DNA of 64,000 nt from Streptomyces sp. NBC_00273 (lineage in GTDB: Bacteria; Actinomycetota; Actinomycetes; Streptomycetales; Streptomycetaceae): positions 4,154,001 to 4,218,000 of the forward strand of contig NZ_CP108067.1 of assembly GCF_036178145.1 (NCBI RefSeq), given 5' to 3'. Each line of letters begins with the position of its first letter. The first letter of the stretch is position 1. The position numbers and the translations under genes were made by a program. The notes beneath the pieces are model-generated. The model was not told the DNA's origin. It was given only the letters and a program-made list of their open reading frames with translations, and searched no databases. Shown piece after piece: positions 17,686-25,572 of the stretch.

Positions 17686-18159
17686 ATGGAAGCGCGTCTC
17701 AACTTCTACGGCAACGCGGTCGCGACCAAGTTCGCCCGGTACATCAACTCCGCGGGCAAGGTCATCTCCGACTCCACCCTGCCGCACGCCACGCAGGAGC
17801 TCGTGAAGCTCCGGGCCAGCCAGATCAACGGCTGCGGGTTCTGCACCGACATGCACTTCAAGGACGCCTCGCACGCCGGGGAGGACCCGGTGCGGCTGAA
17901 CCTGGTCGCGGCCTGGCGCGAGGCGAAGGTGTTCACCGACGCCGAGCGGGCCGCCCTGGAACTGACCGAACAGGGCACCCGCATCGCCGACGCGGCCGGC
18001 GGCGTCACGGACGAGGCGTGGGCCGAGGCCGCCAAGTACTACGACGAGGACCAGCTGGCCGCCCTGGTCACCCTCATCGCACTGATCAACGCGTACAACC
18101 GGATGAACGTGATCGTCCAGCAGCCGGCGGGCGACTACCAGCCGGGCCAGTTCGGCTGA
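17686..18159 (+). CDS. carboxymuconolactone decarboxylase family (AhpD-like)
   Basis: A 157-residue helical protein with the AhpD-type redox centre CGFCTDMHFKDA (CxxCxxxH), implying a thiol-based peroxidase-like or alkylhydroperoxidase activity rather than decarboxylation. LPHATQELVKLRASQINGC precedes it, and ALVTLIALINAYNRMNVIVQ is the usual C-terminal helix. The ATG at 17686 follows AAGGAGA. An ECF41-type promoter lies just upstream, but no ECF41 sigma gene is in the window. Confidence 0.9.
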   Translation: MEARLNFYGNAVATKFARYINSAGKVISDSTLPHATQELVKLRASQINGCGFCTDMHFKDASHAGEDPVRLNLVAAWREAKVFTDAERAALELTEQGTRIADAAGGVTDEAWAEAAKYYDEDQLAALVTLIALINAYNRMNVIVQQPAGDYQPGQFG

Positions 18160-18183
18160 TCCCGCACACGGGTCCCGCACACG

Positions 18184-18214
18184 GGTCCGGCCCTCACAGG
18201 GGAGGGGCCGGACC
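18184..18214 (+). terminator. terminator after the AhpD-like gene
   Basis: Stem GGTCCGGCCC/GGGCCGGACC with an 11-base loop. It follows two direct copies of CCCGCACACGGGT. Confidence 0.75.
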
Positions 18215-18319
18215 ACGGGCGCCGCTCCGTGCCCGTCCTGGGTACGGGTACGGGTACTCACGACAGGACCCCGGGCCTTCCCGACCATGGAGGGAGTCCA
18301 CGCACTCCTGGGGGAACCG

Positions 18320-18661
18320 ATGACCGCTCGCACGCTCGTCCGCCTGACCTTCGCGAACCCCGCTTCGGCGATCTACCTGGGCCTCGTCGGCGCCGCCGTG
18401 GCCGTCGCGACGGGCGTCACGCTGTTCTCCCCGGACCCCGGCTTCGTCTGGGTGCTGCCCGCGCTGTTCGCGTTCCCGCTGTTCCTGTTCGTGACGCTGG
18501 CCCATGGCGCGGCCCTCGGGGACGGCCAGCCCGCAACGTGGCTCTTCCTCGCCGAGCTGGTCCTCTGCGTACTGGCCCAGTCGCTCGTCCTCGGCACGAT
18601 CGTGGAGGCCTCCCGCGGCCGCCTCCACCGGCGCCGGCGGACCGGCGGACCTGCTGACTAG
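18320..18661 (+). CDS. small membrane protein, SCO4225-like
   Basis: 113 residues with three hydrophobic segments (IYLGLVGAAVAVATGVTLF, VWVLPALFAFPLFLFVTLAH, LFLAELVLCVLAQSLVLGTI) and an Arg-rich C-terminus. From memory it resembles the uncharacterised SCO4225 membrane protein family. The ATG at 18320 follows GGGGGAA; an upstream in-frame Met lacks a site. Its TAG overlaps the convergent OmpA-like stop through the shared palindrome CTAG. Confidence 0.7.
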   Translation: MTARTLVRLTFANPASAIYLGLVGAAVAVATGVTLFSPDPGFVWVLPALFAFPLFLFVTLAHGAALGDGQPATWLFLAELVLCVLAQSLVLGTIVEASRGRLHRRRRTGGPAD

Positions 18662-19293
18662 CCGGCGCTGCGGGGGAAGGTGATCTCGACGCGGCGGTTC
18701 TTCTTGCGGCCTTCCTCGGTGCCGTTGTCGGCGATCGGGTAGTCCTCGCTGTAGCCGCGGACGTCGAAGACGACGTTCGGATCGGTGACGGTCTTGGCCA
18801 GCTCGGCCTGCACGGCGTCGGCCCGCTTCTTGGAGAGCTCCTTGCCGTGCTCGTAGCTGCCCTGGTCGTCGGTGAACCCGAAGACGCGGATGCGGGTGGC
18901 CTTCTGCGTGTTGATCTCCTGCGCGATGGCCTGGATCCGGGCGGCGGCCTGCGCGTTGAACACGGCGCTGTCCTCGGGGAACAACACCTCGGACTGCAGC
19001 GCCATCATGACGGTCTGATTGGTCTCCTGCCGCCGCTGCTCACCCCCGAGGTCTTCGACGACCTCGGCGATGTCGAGGACCTTGACGGGCGCGAGGGTCC
19101 CGCCCTGCGGGATCTTGAGCCCGGGCGCTTTGGAATCGATCTGCACGGGCGCGGCGGCGGAGGGCTCAGTGCCGGGGGGTACGGATGGCTTGACGTCGTC
19201 GGCGTGGGCGGCAGTGGCGCCGATGAGATGCCCCCCGGCGATAACAAGTGCAGAGACTATGACGGTTGCAGCTACTTGATGACGTGTGGTCAT
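18658..19293 (-). CDS. exported OmpA-family protein of the tad locus
   Basis: 211 residues. A Sec signal peptide (VAATVIVSALVIAGGHLIGA, cut near AHA) is followed by a Pro-rich stretch and a C-terminal OmpA/MotB-like domain: QSEVLFPEDSAVFNAQAAAR, IRVFGFTDDQGS, ELSKKRADAVQAEL and GRKKNRRVEITF. Such domains bind peptidoglycan non-covalently. As the last gene of the tad operon, 4 bp behind the lipoprotein gene, it could anchor the pilus machinery to the wall. Confidence 0.85.
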   Translation of the reverse strand: MTTRHQVAATVIVSALVIAGGHLIGATAAHADDVKPSVPPGTEPSAAAPVQIDSKAPGLKIPQGGTLAPVKVLDIAEVVEDLGGEQRRQETNQTVMMALQSEVLFPEDSAVFNAQAAARIQAIAQEINTQKATRIRVFGFTDDQGSYEHGKELSKKRADAVQAELAKTVTDPNVVFDVRGYSEDYPIADNGTEEGRKKNRRVEITFPRSAG

Positions 19294-19297
19294 GGGG

Positions 19298-19891
19298 TCA
19301 CCCAGAGATTTTGACAGCGGCCGTGGCGAAGGTTGGGAGGCTGAATTCCACCTCAGTGGTAGAAGCCGGCGGTGCCGGGAACTGAGCAAAGAAGGGGATC
19401 ACCTGACCGGGATCGACGCTGGATACTCCCGTCGTGCACAAGCACCTGGACTCCGTGTCTCGAAGCACGTAGTAGCGCTTCTTCCCGGCCTTGTCGACCA
19501 GTGTCGCGCCTGCGACGGATTCACCGGTCCCCTTGAGCTCGATCCCACGCCAGGCGACGGTGTCCTTGTACGACTGGCTACCTGTGTTCTTGATCTGCCC
19601 GGTTACGGTAAGGAAGCCACCGGTCTCTCGGTGCGCGGAGTTGATCAGCAAGGTCATGCCGGCCTGTCCGTTCAGCGTCGCGATGACCTCGGTCGGCTCC
19701 GACCCCTGGCTGGCGCTGGGTGTCGAGTTCTGAGAAGCCGCTGCCTGAGGTTGCGGCGTTGCGGACTTCTGCGGGTCTTTCGGCTTGCTGCTGTCGCCAT
19801 CGCCGCCACACCCGGCCAACGTGAGGGCCGTGACCGCTGCAGTTGCAACAGCCAGTCCCCCACGGACCTTCGCCATGCGCCGAATGCTCAT
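19298..19891 (-). CDS. lipoprotein of the tad locus
   Basis: 197 residues with lipobox TLAGCGGDG (Cys28). A Ser/Pro/Gln-rich linker (residues ~33-65) leads to a beta-rich domain containing LTVTGQIKNTGSQSYKDTVA and CLCTTGV, reminiscent of DUF4352/immunoglobulin-like extracellular domains. Immediately precedes the OmpA-like gene and follows the TadG-like gene by 31 bp. Function unknown; presumably an extracellular accessory of the pilus. Confidence 0.75.
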   Translation of the reverse strand: MSIRRMAKVRGGLAVATAAVTALTLAGCGGDGDSSKPKDPQKSATPQPQAAASQNSTPSASQGSEPTEVIATLNGQAGMTLLINSAHRETGGFLTVTGQIKNTGSQSYKDTVAWRGIELKGTGESVAGATLVDKAGKKRYYVLRDTESRCLCTTGVSSVDPGQVIPFFAQFPAPPASTTEVEFSLPTFATAAVKISG

Positions 19892-19922
19892 CTATGAACG
19901 CTTCCTTGTCTCTGGTTCCCCG

Positions 19923-20585
19923 TCAGCCGACGAGTCGCACGCTGAACAGCTTCTTGGTCAGAGCCTTGAGTGAGCCCGGATTCAGCGGATCAAGTTCGAT
20001 CAGTCCCCCGCCGCAGGTGAAGGTCACCCTTAACGGAGTCGGAGTCGGAGTCGGTGACGGCGATCCGCCGCCAGCCGGAGTGGTGGGGGATGAGCTAGGG
20101 ATCGGACTAGGGGCCGAGCCCAAGTGACACTTCGACTCGATCAATGCGGTGGCCGTTGCGGTTCCATGCATGCTGCCGGTCTCAGGGATCACCGACTCTC
20201 CGAGTGTCCCGTTCGTCTCCACCGTGACGGTGACCCTGGGGAGGCGGGAGGAGTCACACTCCGTCGCCTTTGCGTCGTTCTTCGCCGCGAAGGCTTCCGC
20301 CGCCGCGCATGCCTCACCGGCCGTGAATAGGTCTCCCTCCACGACCCTCTTCCAGTCCGCAGGCTTCAACGCGGCGAGGTCGAGACCGAGCAGCAGCTCT
20401 TCCCTGGCCTCACGTCCGGCAGCCAAGGCGGCAGCATCCGCGGCCCCCTGGGCATCACTTCGCCGGACCGATGCCTGACCGATGACGAAGAAGGCGAGCG
20501 CGGCAAAGAGCAAACCCGCCACGACGACTACGTAGATGGGAAACGCCTGCCCCTGGTCACGCCTAGGCTTCCCCCGCGTATCCAC
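19923..20585 (-). CDS. TadG/TadE-like pilus assembly protein
   Basis: 220 residues. The N-terminus DQGQAFPIYVVVVAGLLFAA is a single membrane helix behind a GQ prepilin-like site, but Glu at +5 is replaced by Ile. The helix is followed by DAQGAADAAALAAGREAREE, a TadE/TadG hallmark. The C-terminal half is extracytoplasmic with a (Pro-Thr)n stretch and several Cys. The GTG at 20585 overlaps the pilin stop by one base. Lack of Glu5 suggests it may not be processed like the other three. Confidence 0.8.
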   Translation of the reverse strand: MDTRGKPRRDQGQAFPIYVVVVAGLLFAALAFFVIGQASVRRSDAQGAADAAALAAGREAREELLLGLDLAALKPADWKRVVEGDLFTAGEACAAAEAFAAKNDAKATECDSSRLPRVTVTVETNGTLGESVIPETGSMHGTATATALIESKCHLGSAPSPIPSSSPTTPAGGGSPSPTPTPTPLRVTFTCGGGLIELDPLNPGSLKALTKKLFSVRLVG

Positions 20586-20830
20586 TAGCCGGCTTTGATG
20601 TTCCCCACCGCTTCCTTGATTCGCTTCGTGATCTCCGATCCCACACCAGAACCGACGATTGCTCCAACGATCACGATGACCACCAGGATGATGCCCAGGT
20701 ATTCGAAGGCCGTCTGGCCGCGGTCGTGGTGCGTGTGGCGCTTGCGGAGCCTTGTCACGGCCGTGTCCGTCCAGCCGTTCACCCTGATCCGTGCCTCCAC
20801 GGCGGCCTTCAGCAGCGTGTTCTGTGACAT
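20585..20830 (-). CDS. Flp-type pilin
   Basis: 81 residues. HHDRGQTAFEYLGIILVVIV holds the class IVb cleavage site: Gly at -1, then Q, T, A, F, Glu at +5 and Tyr at +6. The helix IILVVIVIVGAIVGSG follows, and the C-terminus is short (EITKRIKEAVGNIKAG). The ~35-residue leader is longer than in proteobacterial Flp. It is the likely major subunit of the pilus. The ATG at 20830 follows GGGAGGG. A 110-bp gap upstream probably holds its own promoter. Confidence 0.88.
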   Translation of the reverse strand: MSQNTLLKAAVEARIRVNGWTDTAVTRLRKRHTHHDRGQTAFEYLGIILVVIVIVGAIVGSGVGSEITKRIKEAVGNIKAG

Positions 20831-20900
20831 GGGGGTTCCCTCCCGGGCCGGTACCGGTGCCGATCTGCGGACGGTACGGCGAGTCACCAGTCGTCACCAA

Positions 20901-20914
20901 GGGTCCCGGGACCC
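20901..20914. promoter_or_regulatory. 14-bp palindrome upstream of the pilin gene
   Basis: GGGTCCCGGGACCC is perfectly symmetric. It lies 71-84 bp upstream of the pilin ATG, next to two direct GTCACCA copies (20883-20899). It could be an operator of the pilin promoter or a weak attenuating hairpin. Confidence 0.4.
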
Positions 20915-20940
20915 AATTACGGACCCACTGCGCACTCTGT

Positions 20941-21627
20941 CTACCCATGACCGGTCACTCCTGGACGGGCGGTTCCCAGCCAGCGGGCGATCGCCTCGCT
21001 GCGCGTGGCGCTCTGGAGCTTCGCGAAGATGCGGTTGATGTGGTTCTTGACGGTCTTCTCGCTGATGAAGCAGGCCGCAGCGATCCGCTGGTTGCTCATC
21101 CCGGACGCGATCAGATCCATGATCTCCACCTCCCGGGAACTCAGCCCGAAGACAACAGAGTTGTGCATCCGCTCAGAAGAGGGTGCCACAGTTCGTTGCG
21201 GATGCGAAGAGGCTCGGAGCTCCGCAAGGAGGGCGCTCGCCGCCGTCGGGGTGAAGTGGGGGCGGCCCTGCGGGGCGTCGCGCACCGCCCTCAGCAGGTC
21301 GTCCGTCGTGAACTCGCCGTGGACGAGGTAACCGCCGGCTCCCAACGACAGTGCCTCGCAGATGATTTCGGCTTCCCTGCTGTACGTCAGCATCAGTACG
21401 GGAGCCAGCTGCACCAGGTGCGGCAGCGCGGAGATCCCGTCCACCCCCGGCATCCGGACGTCCAGCAGGATCACGTCCGGGGCGTGCCGGCGGGTCAGGC
21501 TCAGGGCTTCGCGCCCGTCCGCCGCCTGGGCGATGACGTCGAGGTCCTCGGCCGTGCACAGGATGGCCGCCAGGCCCGCCCTGATGACCGGGTTGCCGTC
21601 CGCGATGAGCACGCTCAGCCGGGCCAT
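20941..21627 (-). CDS. NarL/LuxR-type response regulator with degenerate receiver
   Basis: 228 residues: receiver domain (1-120) and LuxR helix-turn-helix (LSSREVEIMDLIASGMSNQR, then SEKTVKNHINRIFAKLQ). The phospho-acceptor D56 (LLDVRMPG) and T81 remain. The acidic pair has only D10, as the second position is Gly11 (IADGN instead of ADDH/ADDQ), and the conserved Lys is His103 (GYLVHGE). No histidine kinase is nearby. It lies inside the tad operon, between tadC (3 bp) and the pilin gene, so it most likely controls pilus genes, perhaps without classical phosphorylation. Confidence 0.87.
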   Translation of the reverse strand: MARLSVLIADGNPVIRAGLAAILCTAEDLDVIAQAADGREALSLTRRHAPDVILLDVRMPGVDGISALPHLVQLAPVLMLTYSREAEIICEALSLGAGGYLVHGEFTTDDLLRAVRDAPQGRPHFTPTAASALLAELRASSHPQRTVAPSSERMHNSVVFGLSSREVEIMDLIASGMSNQRIAAACFISEKTVKNHINRIFAKLQSATRSEAIARWLGTARPGVTGHG

Positions 21628-21630
21628 GGC

Positions 21631-22524
21631 TCAGCCACCCCCGAACAGCGCGTCGAAGTCGACGTTCGCGCCGTAGACGAAGCCGCAGACCAGGAGGATC
21701 AGCGTGCCGGGGAGCATGAACATGGTCACCGCGAACGTCGCCTTCGGGACGGCCCGGGCCGCCCGGCGCCGGGCGTTCTGGGCGTCCGTGCGGCGCATGT
21801 CCTCGGCGATCGCGATGAGGGTCTCGACGATCGGCGAGCCGAGCTCCTCGCCCTGCTGCAGGGCCGTGACGAACTGCGCGACCTGTTCGCTGTCATTGCG
21901 GCGGCGCAGTTCGTCGAAGGCCTGACGGCGGCTGACGCCCATGTTCATCTGCTGCAGGGTGATGCGGATTTCGTCGGCCCAGGGACCCTCGTACTTGTCC
22001 GCCACCCGCTCCAGCGCCTGCCGGAAGCCCAGCCCGGCGCTGACGACGACCGCGAGTACGTCCAGGAAGTCCGGCAGGGTCCGCTCGATGTGGTCGCGGC
22101 GGATCCGGATCGCCGACCACAGACCGGCCTCGATCCAGAACAGGCCGAAGGCCACCATGAGGAGTGCGGCGACCAGCTGACCGTTGATCAGCATCGAGAA
22201 GGCGCCGAGGGCGCCCAGGGCGCCGTACACCGCGCGCCGTGCCGCGTAGCGGTCGATCGTCAGGCCCGCCGGATTGCCCGCCATGTCGATCTGGCGGCGC
22301 TTGCGGGCCACCCGTGCCGGCCCCATCAGGCGCAGCACCGCCGGGGCCCAGCGGATGCCCATCCGGTCCACCAGGGAGCCGACGGCCGTCGTACGGGTCG
22401 CCCCGACCTCCAGGGCGAGCGCGAGGTCCGTGGGCAGCTTCACGTCCGCGCGGTACAGGCGGATGCCGTGGAATGCGCCGAGGACCGACAGGGCCACGGC
22501 CAGTGCGAGAAGGAGTCCGATCAT
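21631..22524 (-). CDS. tadC: Tad pilus platform protein TadC
   Basis: A 297-residue type II secretion F-domain membrane protein. An N-terminal helix (MIGLLLALAVALSVLGAF) is followed by two further segments and the F domain LPDFLDVLAVVVSAGLGFRQ, LQQGEELGSPIVETLIAIAE. The C-terminal helix is ATFAVTMFMLPGTLILLVCG. With TadB it forms the inner-membrane platform on which the TadA ATPase works. It sits 16 bp behind tadB. Confidence 0.9.
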   Translation of the reverse strand: MIGLLLALAVALSVLGAFHGIRLYRADVKLPTDLALALEVGATRTTAVGSLVDRMGIRWAPAVLRLMGPARVARKRRQIDMAGNPAGLTIDRYAARRAVYGALGALGAFSMLINGQLVAALLMVAFGLFWIEAGLWSAIRIRRDHIERTLPDFLDVLAVVVSAGLGFRQALERVADKYEGPWADEIRITLQQMNMGVSRRQAFDELRRRNDSEQVAQFVTALQQGEELGSPIVETLIAIAEDMRRTDAQNARRRAARAVPKATFAVTMFMLPGTLILLVCGFVYGANVDFDALFGGG

Positions 22525-22540
22525 CGTTCCGTCCGCCCCC

Positions 22541-23479
22541 TCACACGTCGATCTTCGACAGGCGGCGGATGAGGACGAAGCCCAGGGCGAAGAGGCCGAG
22601 GGCGATGAGCACGGCCGTCTGGCCGAGGAAGGCGCCCGTCATCCGGTCGAGCGCGCCGGGCATCACCAGGTCGACCAGCAGCAGGGATCCGAGGCCGATG
22701 GCGGGGACCAGGTACGCCGTCACCGTGACCTGGGACAGCTGGGTGCGGATCTCGCGCCGCGTTTCCTTGCGCTGCTCCAGCGTCACGGTGAGGTTGCGCA
22801 GGCTGTCCACGATCGCGCCGCCCGCGCGGGCCGACAGGACGAGGGTGGAGACGAGGACGACCAGTTCCCGGGACGGCAGGCGCTCGGTGAGTTCGCCGAG
22901 GGACTCGTCGATCGAGTGGCCGACGGCGAGGCGGTCGGCGACGCGCGCCAGTTCCTCGCCCGCCGGTGCCTCCAGTTCCTCGGCCGCGATGCCGATGGCC
23001 GTGCGCAGCGCCAGCCCGGCCTGGGTGGCGTTGGCGAGGATGCGGGCCAGGTCCGGGAGCTGGTTGATGAACCGTTCCGTACGCCGTGCCCGCTGCCAGT
23101 TGAGGAAGGCGTTCGCCGCCCAGACGCCGATGGCACCGGCCACCGGGCCGAAGAACGGCGCGAGGAGGGAGGACGCGATGAGCCAGACCCCCGCGATCGA
23201 GCCCAGCATGTAGACGAAGAACTCGCCGGGAGTGAGGTCCAGGCCGGTGGTCGCCAGCTTCACCTCGATACGGCGGCCGAGCTTCGTCTTGCGCAGCCGC
23301 CGGTCGACCGTCGGAAAGCGGCGCCGGCGGCCGACCGGCTCCGGGACGCCGCTCGCCGAGAGGCGTTCTATGAGGGCGGCGCGCTGGGCGCGGCCGGCCA
23401 TGTACGCCTGGAGGCCTGCGACGACCAGTACGCACGCCAGCAGCGTGGCGCCGAGGGTGGCGAGGATGAGTGGGTTCAC
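22541..23479 (-). CDS. tadB: Tad pilus platform protein TadB
   Basis: 312 residues with four membrane segments. INQLPDLARILANATQAGLA, RTAIGIAAEELEAPAGEELA and LVVLVSTLVLSARAGGAIVD form the T2SSF domain, and the C-terminus is LGQTAVLIALGLFALGFVLI. Overlaps the tadA stop by 4 bp, indicating translational coupling. Confidence 0.9.
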   Translation of the reverse strand: MNPLILATLGATLLACVLVVAGLQAYMAGRAQRAALIERLSASGVPEPVGRRRRFPTVDRRLRKTKLGRRIEVKLATTGLDLTPGEFFVYMLGSIAGVWLIASSLLAPFFGPVAGAIGVWAANAFLNWQRARRTERFINQLPDLARILANATQAGLALRTAIGIAAEELEAPAGEELARVADRLAVGHSIDESLGELTERLPSRELVVLVSTLVLSARAGGAIVDSLRNLTVTLEQRKETRREIRTQLSQVTVTAYLVPAIGLGSLLLVDLVMPGALDRMTGAFLGQTAVLIALGLFALGFVLIRRLSKIDV

Positions 23480-24819
23480 AGGGCGGTCCGGGTGACGCGG
23501 GCGGTCAGGGGGTCCTCCGGCGCGACGCCGAAGGCCTGCGGGATGGGCTGGTTGTTCATGTAGAGGCGTTCCGCGATCCGGCGGGGCAGCGGGTAGTACT
23601 CGAAGTAGCCGTGGACGCGCCCGTCCGCCCCCATCGGCTGGGCCCCGAAGCGGCAGACCGTGGTGATCCGGAAGGGTTCGCGGCCGTGCGATTCGAGGAC
23701 GGAGATCTCGGTGATGCGGCGCGAGCCGTCGCCGAAGCGGGTCAGTTGGACGATGACGTTGACGGCGCTGTTGATCTGGTCTTGGAGTGCCTCGAAGGGA
23801 ACGTCGACTTCCGACATGGAGGCGAGGGTCTGCAGGCGCATCAGGGCGTCCGAGGAACTGTTGGCGTGGACGGTGGCCAGGGAGCCGTCGTGGCCGGTGG
23901 ACATCGCCTGGAGCATGTCGAGGGTCTCGCCGCCGCGGACCTCGCCGACGATGATGCGGTCGGGGCGCATGCGCAGGGAGTTGCGCACGAGGTCGCGGAT
24001 GGTGATCTGGCCCTTGCCCTCGACGTTCGCGGGACGGGATTCGAGGCGGATGACGTGGGCCTGCTGGAGCTGGAGTTCGGCCGAGTCCTCGATGGTGATG
24101 ATGCGTTCGCCCTCCGGGATCAGGCCGGAGAGGGCGTTGAGGAGGGTGGTCTTGCCGGTACCGGTGGCGCCGGAGACGATCACGTTCATCTTCGCCCCGA
24201 CGAGGCCGGAGAGCAGTACCAGCATCTGCTCGTCGAGCGAGCCGAGGGCGATCATCTCGTGCAGGGTGAAGGCGCGCGGGAAGCGGCGGATGGTGAGGGT
24301 GGCGCCGGTCAGGGAGAGCGGCGGGATGATGACGTTGACGCGCTCTCCGCTGGGGAGGCGGGCGTCGACCATCGGATTGGCCTCGTCCACCCGGCGGTTG
24401 ACGGTGGAGACGATGCGCTCGATGGTCTGCATCAGCTGCTCGTGCGAGGCGAAGCGGATGGGGAGCTGCTCGACCCGGCCGGCGCGCTCCACGTAGATGT
24501 GGTCGGGGCCGTTGACCATGATCTCGGAGATCGAGGCGTCTTCGAGGAGGGGTTCGAGCACGCCGAGTCCGAGGGCCTCGTCGACGACGCGACGGATCAG
24601 CTGGGCGCGCTCGACCGTGGAGAGGACGGGCCCTTCGCGGCTGATGATGTGGCCGAGTACGCGCTCCAGGCGCGCCCGGCGCTCGGCGGGCGCGAGCGCG
24701 GACATCTCGGCGAGGTCGATCTCCTCCAGCAGCTTGGCGCGGTAGGAGGAGATCAGGCGTCCGTCCTCGCGCGGGCTGTGGCGGTCGTCGGGAGTGTTGA
24801 CCCGGGAACGCAGGCTCAT
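23476..24819 (-). CDS. tadA: Tad pilus assembly ATPase TadA/CpaF
   Basis: A 447-residue secretion ATPase powering pilin extrusion. Walker A is VSGATGTGKTTLLNALSG, the Asp box is IITIEDSAELQLQ, Walker B is RPDRIIVGEVRGGETLDMLQ and the His box follows as STGHDGSLATVHAN. The N-terminal domain has VLEPLLEDASISEIMVNGPD. The ATG at 24819 overlaps the tadE stop (ATGA); the longer open frame upstream is the shadow of tadE. Coupled downstream to tadB. Confidence 0.93.
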   Translation of the reverse strand: MSLRSRVNTPDDRHSPREDGRLISSYRAKLLEEIDLAEMSALAPAERRARLERVLGHIISREGPVLSTVERAQLIRRVVDEALGLGVLEPLLEDASISEIMVNGPDHIYVERAGRVEQLPIRFASHEQLMQTIERIVSTVNRRVDEANPMVDARLPSGERVNVIIPPLSLTGATLTIRRFPRAFTLHEMIALGSLDEQMLVLLSGLVGAKMNVIVSGATGTGKTTLLNALSGLIPEGERIITIEDSAELQLQQAHVIRLESRPANVEGKGQITIRDLVRNSLRMRPDRIIVGEVRGGETLDMLQAMSTGHDGSLATVHANSSSDALMRLQTLASMSEVDVPFEALQDQINSAVNVIVQLTRFGDGSRRITEISVLESHGREPFRITTVCRFGAQPMGADGRVHGYFEYYPLPRRIAERLYMNNQPIPQAFGVAPEDPLTARVTRTAL

Positions 24820-25196
24820 GGTCCGGTCACCTTCGGGTCGTCGTTGGGCATGATGGCCGTGGCCGACGCCTTGTGCGCGTCGAGCCCCGGCACGATGGAG
24901 TTGGCGGTGAGGGTGACGGTGACACTGACCGCGTCGGGAGACGTGGCCCACTCGAAACTGGCGGTCCCCGCCAGTCCGCCGCTGATCGCGGCCCGACCCG
25001 CCGCCTCTCCGCCCTTGCCGTTACGGGCTTCCACGCGCGCGGCGGTACGAGCTGCCGTGTCCGCCTGTTCCTCGGCGTACGCGACCCAGCCCAGCTGGAT
25101 CCCGCAGAGGGCGACGAACAGCAGGATCGGTACGAAGCCGATGTACTCGATCGCCACTTGGCCCCGGTCGGAGCGCCACTTCCGGTTCCGGTTCAT
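24816..25196 (-). CDS. TadE-like pseudopilin 2
   Basis: 126 residues. SDRGQVAIEYIGFVPILLFV carries a complete class IVb signal (G|QVAIEY, Glu at +5), then a membrane helix, QADTAARTAARVEARNGKGG, and a beta-rich extracytoplasmic tail with no Cys. One base separates it from the upstream paralogue, and its stop overlaps tadA. Confidence 0.87.
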   Translation of the reverse strand: MNRNRKWRSDRGQVAIEYIGFVPILLFVALCGIQLGWVAYAEEQADTAARTAARVEARNGKGGEAAGRAAISGGLAGTASFEWATSPDAVSVTVTLTANSIVPGLDAHKASATAIMPNDDPKVTGP

Positions 25197-25197
25197 G

Positions 25198-25569
25198 TCA
25201 CTCCCCTTCCATCGCCGCGCCGGCCGTGCCCGTGATCTCGCCGAAGTTGAGCCCTGGGTAGAGGACGGGGATCTTGAGCGTCACGGTCGCCTTGTAGATG
25301 TCGCCCGAGGGAACGCAGACCGCGCGCATGCCCCACGCGTCCCCGATGTGCTCCCCTGCGGCAGCCGTACAGGCATCGTGGGCTCCCTCCTTCGCCACCG
25401 CCCCCGCCCGCGCCGCCTCGTCCGCCGCGTTGCCCGCCAGCGAGAAGGCGTACCCGATCAGTACGCACTCCCACACCGCCGCCACGAGCAGCAGGATCAG
25501 CGGCACCGTGCCCACGAACTCGATCGCCACCTGGCCCCGGTCCCCGCGCCCCGGTCTGCGGGCGGGCAT
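25198..25569 (-). CDS. TadE-like pseudopilin 1
   Basis: 123 residues, paralogous to its downstream neighbour. GDRGQVAIEFVGTVPLILLL has the G|QVAIEF cleavage signature; NAADEAARAGAVAKEGAHDA follows the helix. Two Cys (DACTAAAGE, AVCVPSG) may form an extracytoplasmic disulfide. Three bases separate it from the CpaE-like gene. Confidence 0.87.
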   Translation of the reverse strand: MPARRPGRGDRGQVAIEFVGTVPLILLLVAAVWECVLIGYAFSLAGNAADEAARAGAVAKEGAHDACTAAAGEHIGDAWGMRAVCVPSGDIYKATVTLKIPVLYPGLNFGEITGTAGAAMEGE

Positions 25570-25572
25570 GCG

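Noticed and set aside
18229..18265. GGGTAC triple repeat before the small membrane protein gene
   Set aside because: Three hexamers only; no evidence of regulatory use.
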